Positions 63,157 through 63,447 of a stretch of 63,447 nt of DNA are shown here, one piece after another. Within the stretch, counting starts at the first letter, position 1; each line of letters opens with the position of its first letter. Below the pieces are notes generated by a model. The model was not told the origin of the DNA and did no database searches. It saw nothing but the letters and a program-made list of their open reading frames with translations. Location of the stretch: NCBI RefSeq assembly GCF_030525615.1, contig NZ_JAUNEJ010000008.1, positions 1-63,447 on the forward strand. Reading direction: 5' to 3'. The DNA is from Cutibacterium sp. Its GTDB lineage: Bacteria > Actinomycetota > Actinomycetes > Propionibacteriales > Propionibacteriaceae. A program made the position numbers and the translations under genes.

Positions 63157-63447
63157 TGTGCTTGCGACAAGGGGTTATATCTGTAAAGGCGATTGAGTTT
63201 GCGTGGTGGGTGGGGTGTGTGTAGTGTGTGTTGTCGGCTTGGTTCTTTGTTGGGGCTGGGTTGTGGTGGTTCTGATGGTCCTTGTGTGGGGTTGTTGGGG
63301 GCATGATTTGACGGTTTGTTGATGAGTGTTTATGCTGCTGCGGGTCTCCTTGGTTGGGGGCTGTTGATTGCCTGAGGGTGTTTGTGCTTGAGGGTGGTTG
63401 TTGGCTGATTGTGCTGTGTTGGTTTCGGCGGCGGTTTGTGTTGTTGG
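63157..63447. other. G+T-rich low-complexity region at the right edge
   Basis: In 63181-63447 I count 27 C and 17 A in 267 bases on the plus strand, so about 83% is G+T. The minus strand is open without a start from 63447 to a stop at 63175-63177 (90 codons) and would encode a Thr/Pro/Gln/Asn-rich tail. Because A+C-rich sequence rarely forms stops and another minus-strand frame is also open, this is weak evidence for a gene. It is either the low-complexity C-terminus of a surface protein encoded beyond the edge or non-coding. Confidence 0.5.

Noticed and set aside
62990..63304. Minus-strand frame in the G+T-rich region starting MPPTTPHKD
   Set aside because: It runs on into the antisense of dnaE2; openness is explained by the A+C-rich composition.
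63157..63447. CRISPR array in the low-complexity edge
   Set aside because: No regularly spaced identical repeats are visible; only irregular GGTTG/TGTG tracts.

Overview
The window is high-G+C actinobacterial DNA, most likely from Cutibacterium or a close Propionibacteriaceae relative. I infer this from the gene families, not from a search. Actinobacterial markers include WhiB2, DUF3039, DUF3499, DUF3618, DUF5719, TIGR03089, an acyl-CoA carboxylase epsilon subunit, MurT/GatD and an ImuA'/ImuB/DnaE2 cassette. The gene order LCP - TIGR03089 - mannose-1-phosphate guanylyltransferase - WhiB2 - zincin-like protein - DUF3499 - SIS protein resembles the whiB2 neighbourhood of mycobacteria. Genes are dense, many overlap by 4 bases (ATGA/GTGA), and GTG starts are common.

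Layout. 1-665 holds a secreted repeat-containing surface protein broken by an apparent frameshift. 1134-12044 holds vitamin B6, fatty-acid and purine genes: pdxK-type kinase, SDR, Maf, AccE and PccB, with a divergent biotin ligase, an S51-like protein, a PH-domain protein, an MFS exporter, and purK-purE. 12124-15066 is a LacZ-type beta-galactosidase. 15239-29364 is an envelope and regulation cluster: LCP ligase, glycosyltransferases, GDP-mannose synthesis, WhiB2, a very large membrane glycosyltransferase coupled to a DUF5719 protein, then a tightly packed run of DUF3499, Trm112-like, SIS, CDF transporter and AroQ genes. 29417-35562 holds DUF3039, RDD, MalQ, HU, PncB, ClpS and DUF2017. 35572-38554 is a ferrous iron operon (feoA-feoB-nfu) behind a predicted DtxR/IdeR box. 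38650-43660 is a housekeeping operon for cell-wall glutamate and nucleotides: murI, rph, rdgB, thyA, folA, dinB.

43695-49425 looks like an accessory catabolic module: a membrane alpha/beta hydrolase, a DcuC-type carrier, an RpiR regulator and a fumarase/aspartase-superfamily lyase, with palindromes in the two control regions. 49589-50846 has tRNA-Leu, Bcp peroxiredoxin and a DUF3618 protein. 50944-54287 is a sugar ABC importer without its own ATPase. 54400-55299 is an AT-rich remnant of a mobile element at tRNA-Lys: two divergent HTH genes with palindromic operators, one of which reads through the tRNA terminator into the antisense of the tRNA. 55355-57366 is gatD-murT (lipid II amidation). 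57565-63156 is the imuA'-imuB-dnaE2 mutagenesis cassette. The last 291 bases are strikingly G+T-rich.

Most of the window is ordinary core genome. The places worth a second look are the broken surface protein, the S51 protein without its serine, the alternative hairpins before purK, the Feo operon with an Nfu-type partner, the DcuC/RpiR/lyase module, the tRNA-Lys junction, and the G+T-rich right edge. No clearly new defence system is visible. Both edges fall in repeat-like or low-complexity sequence, so the window may be a contig that ended there.
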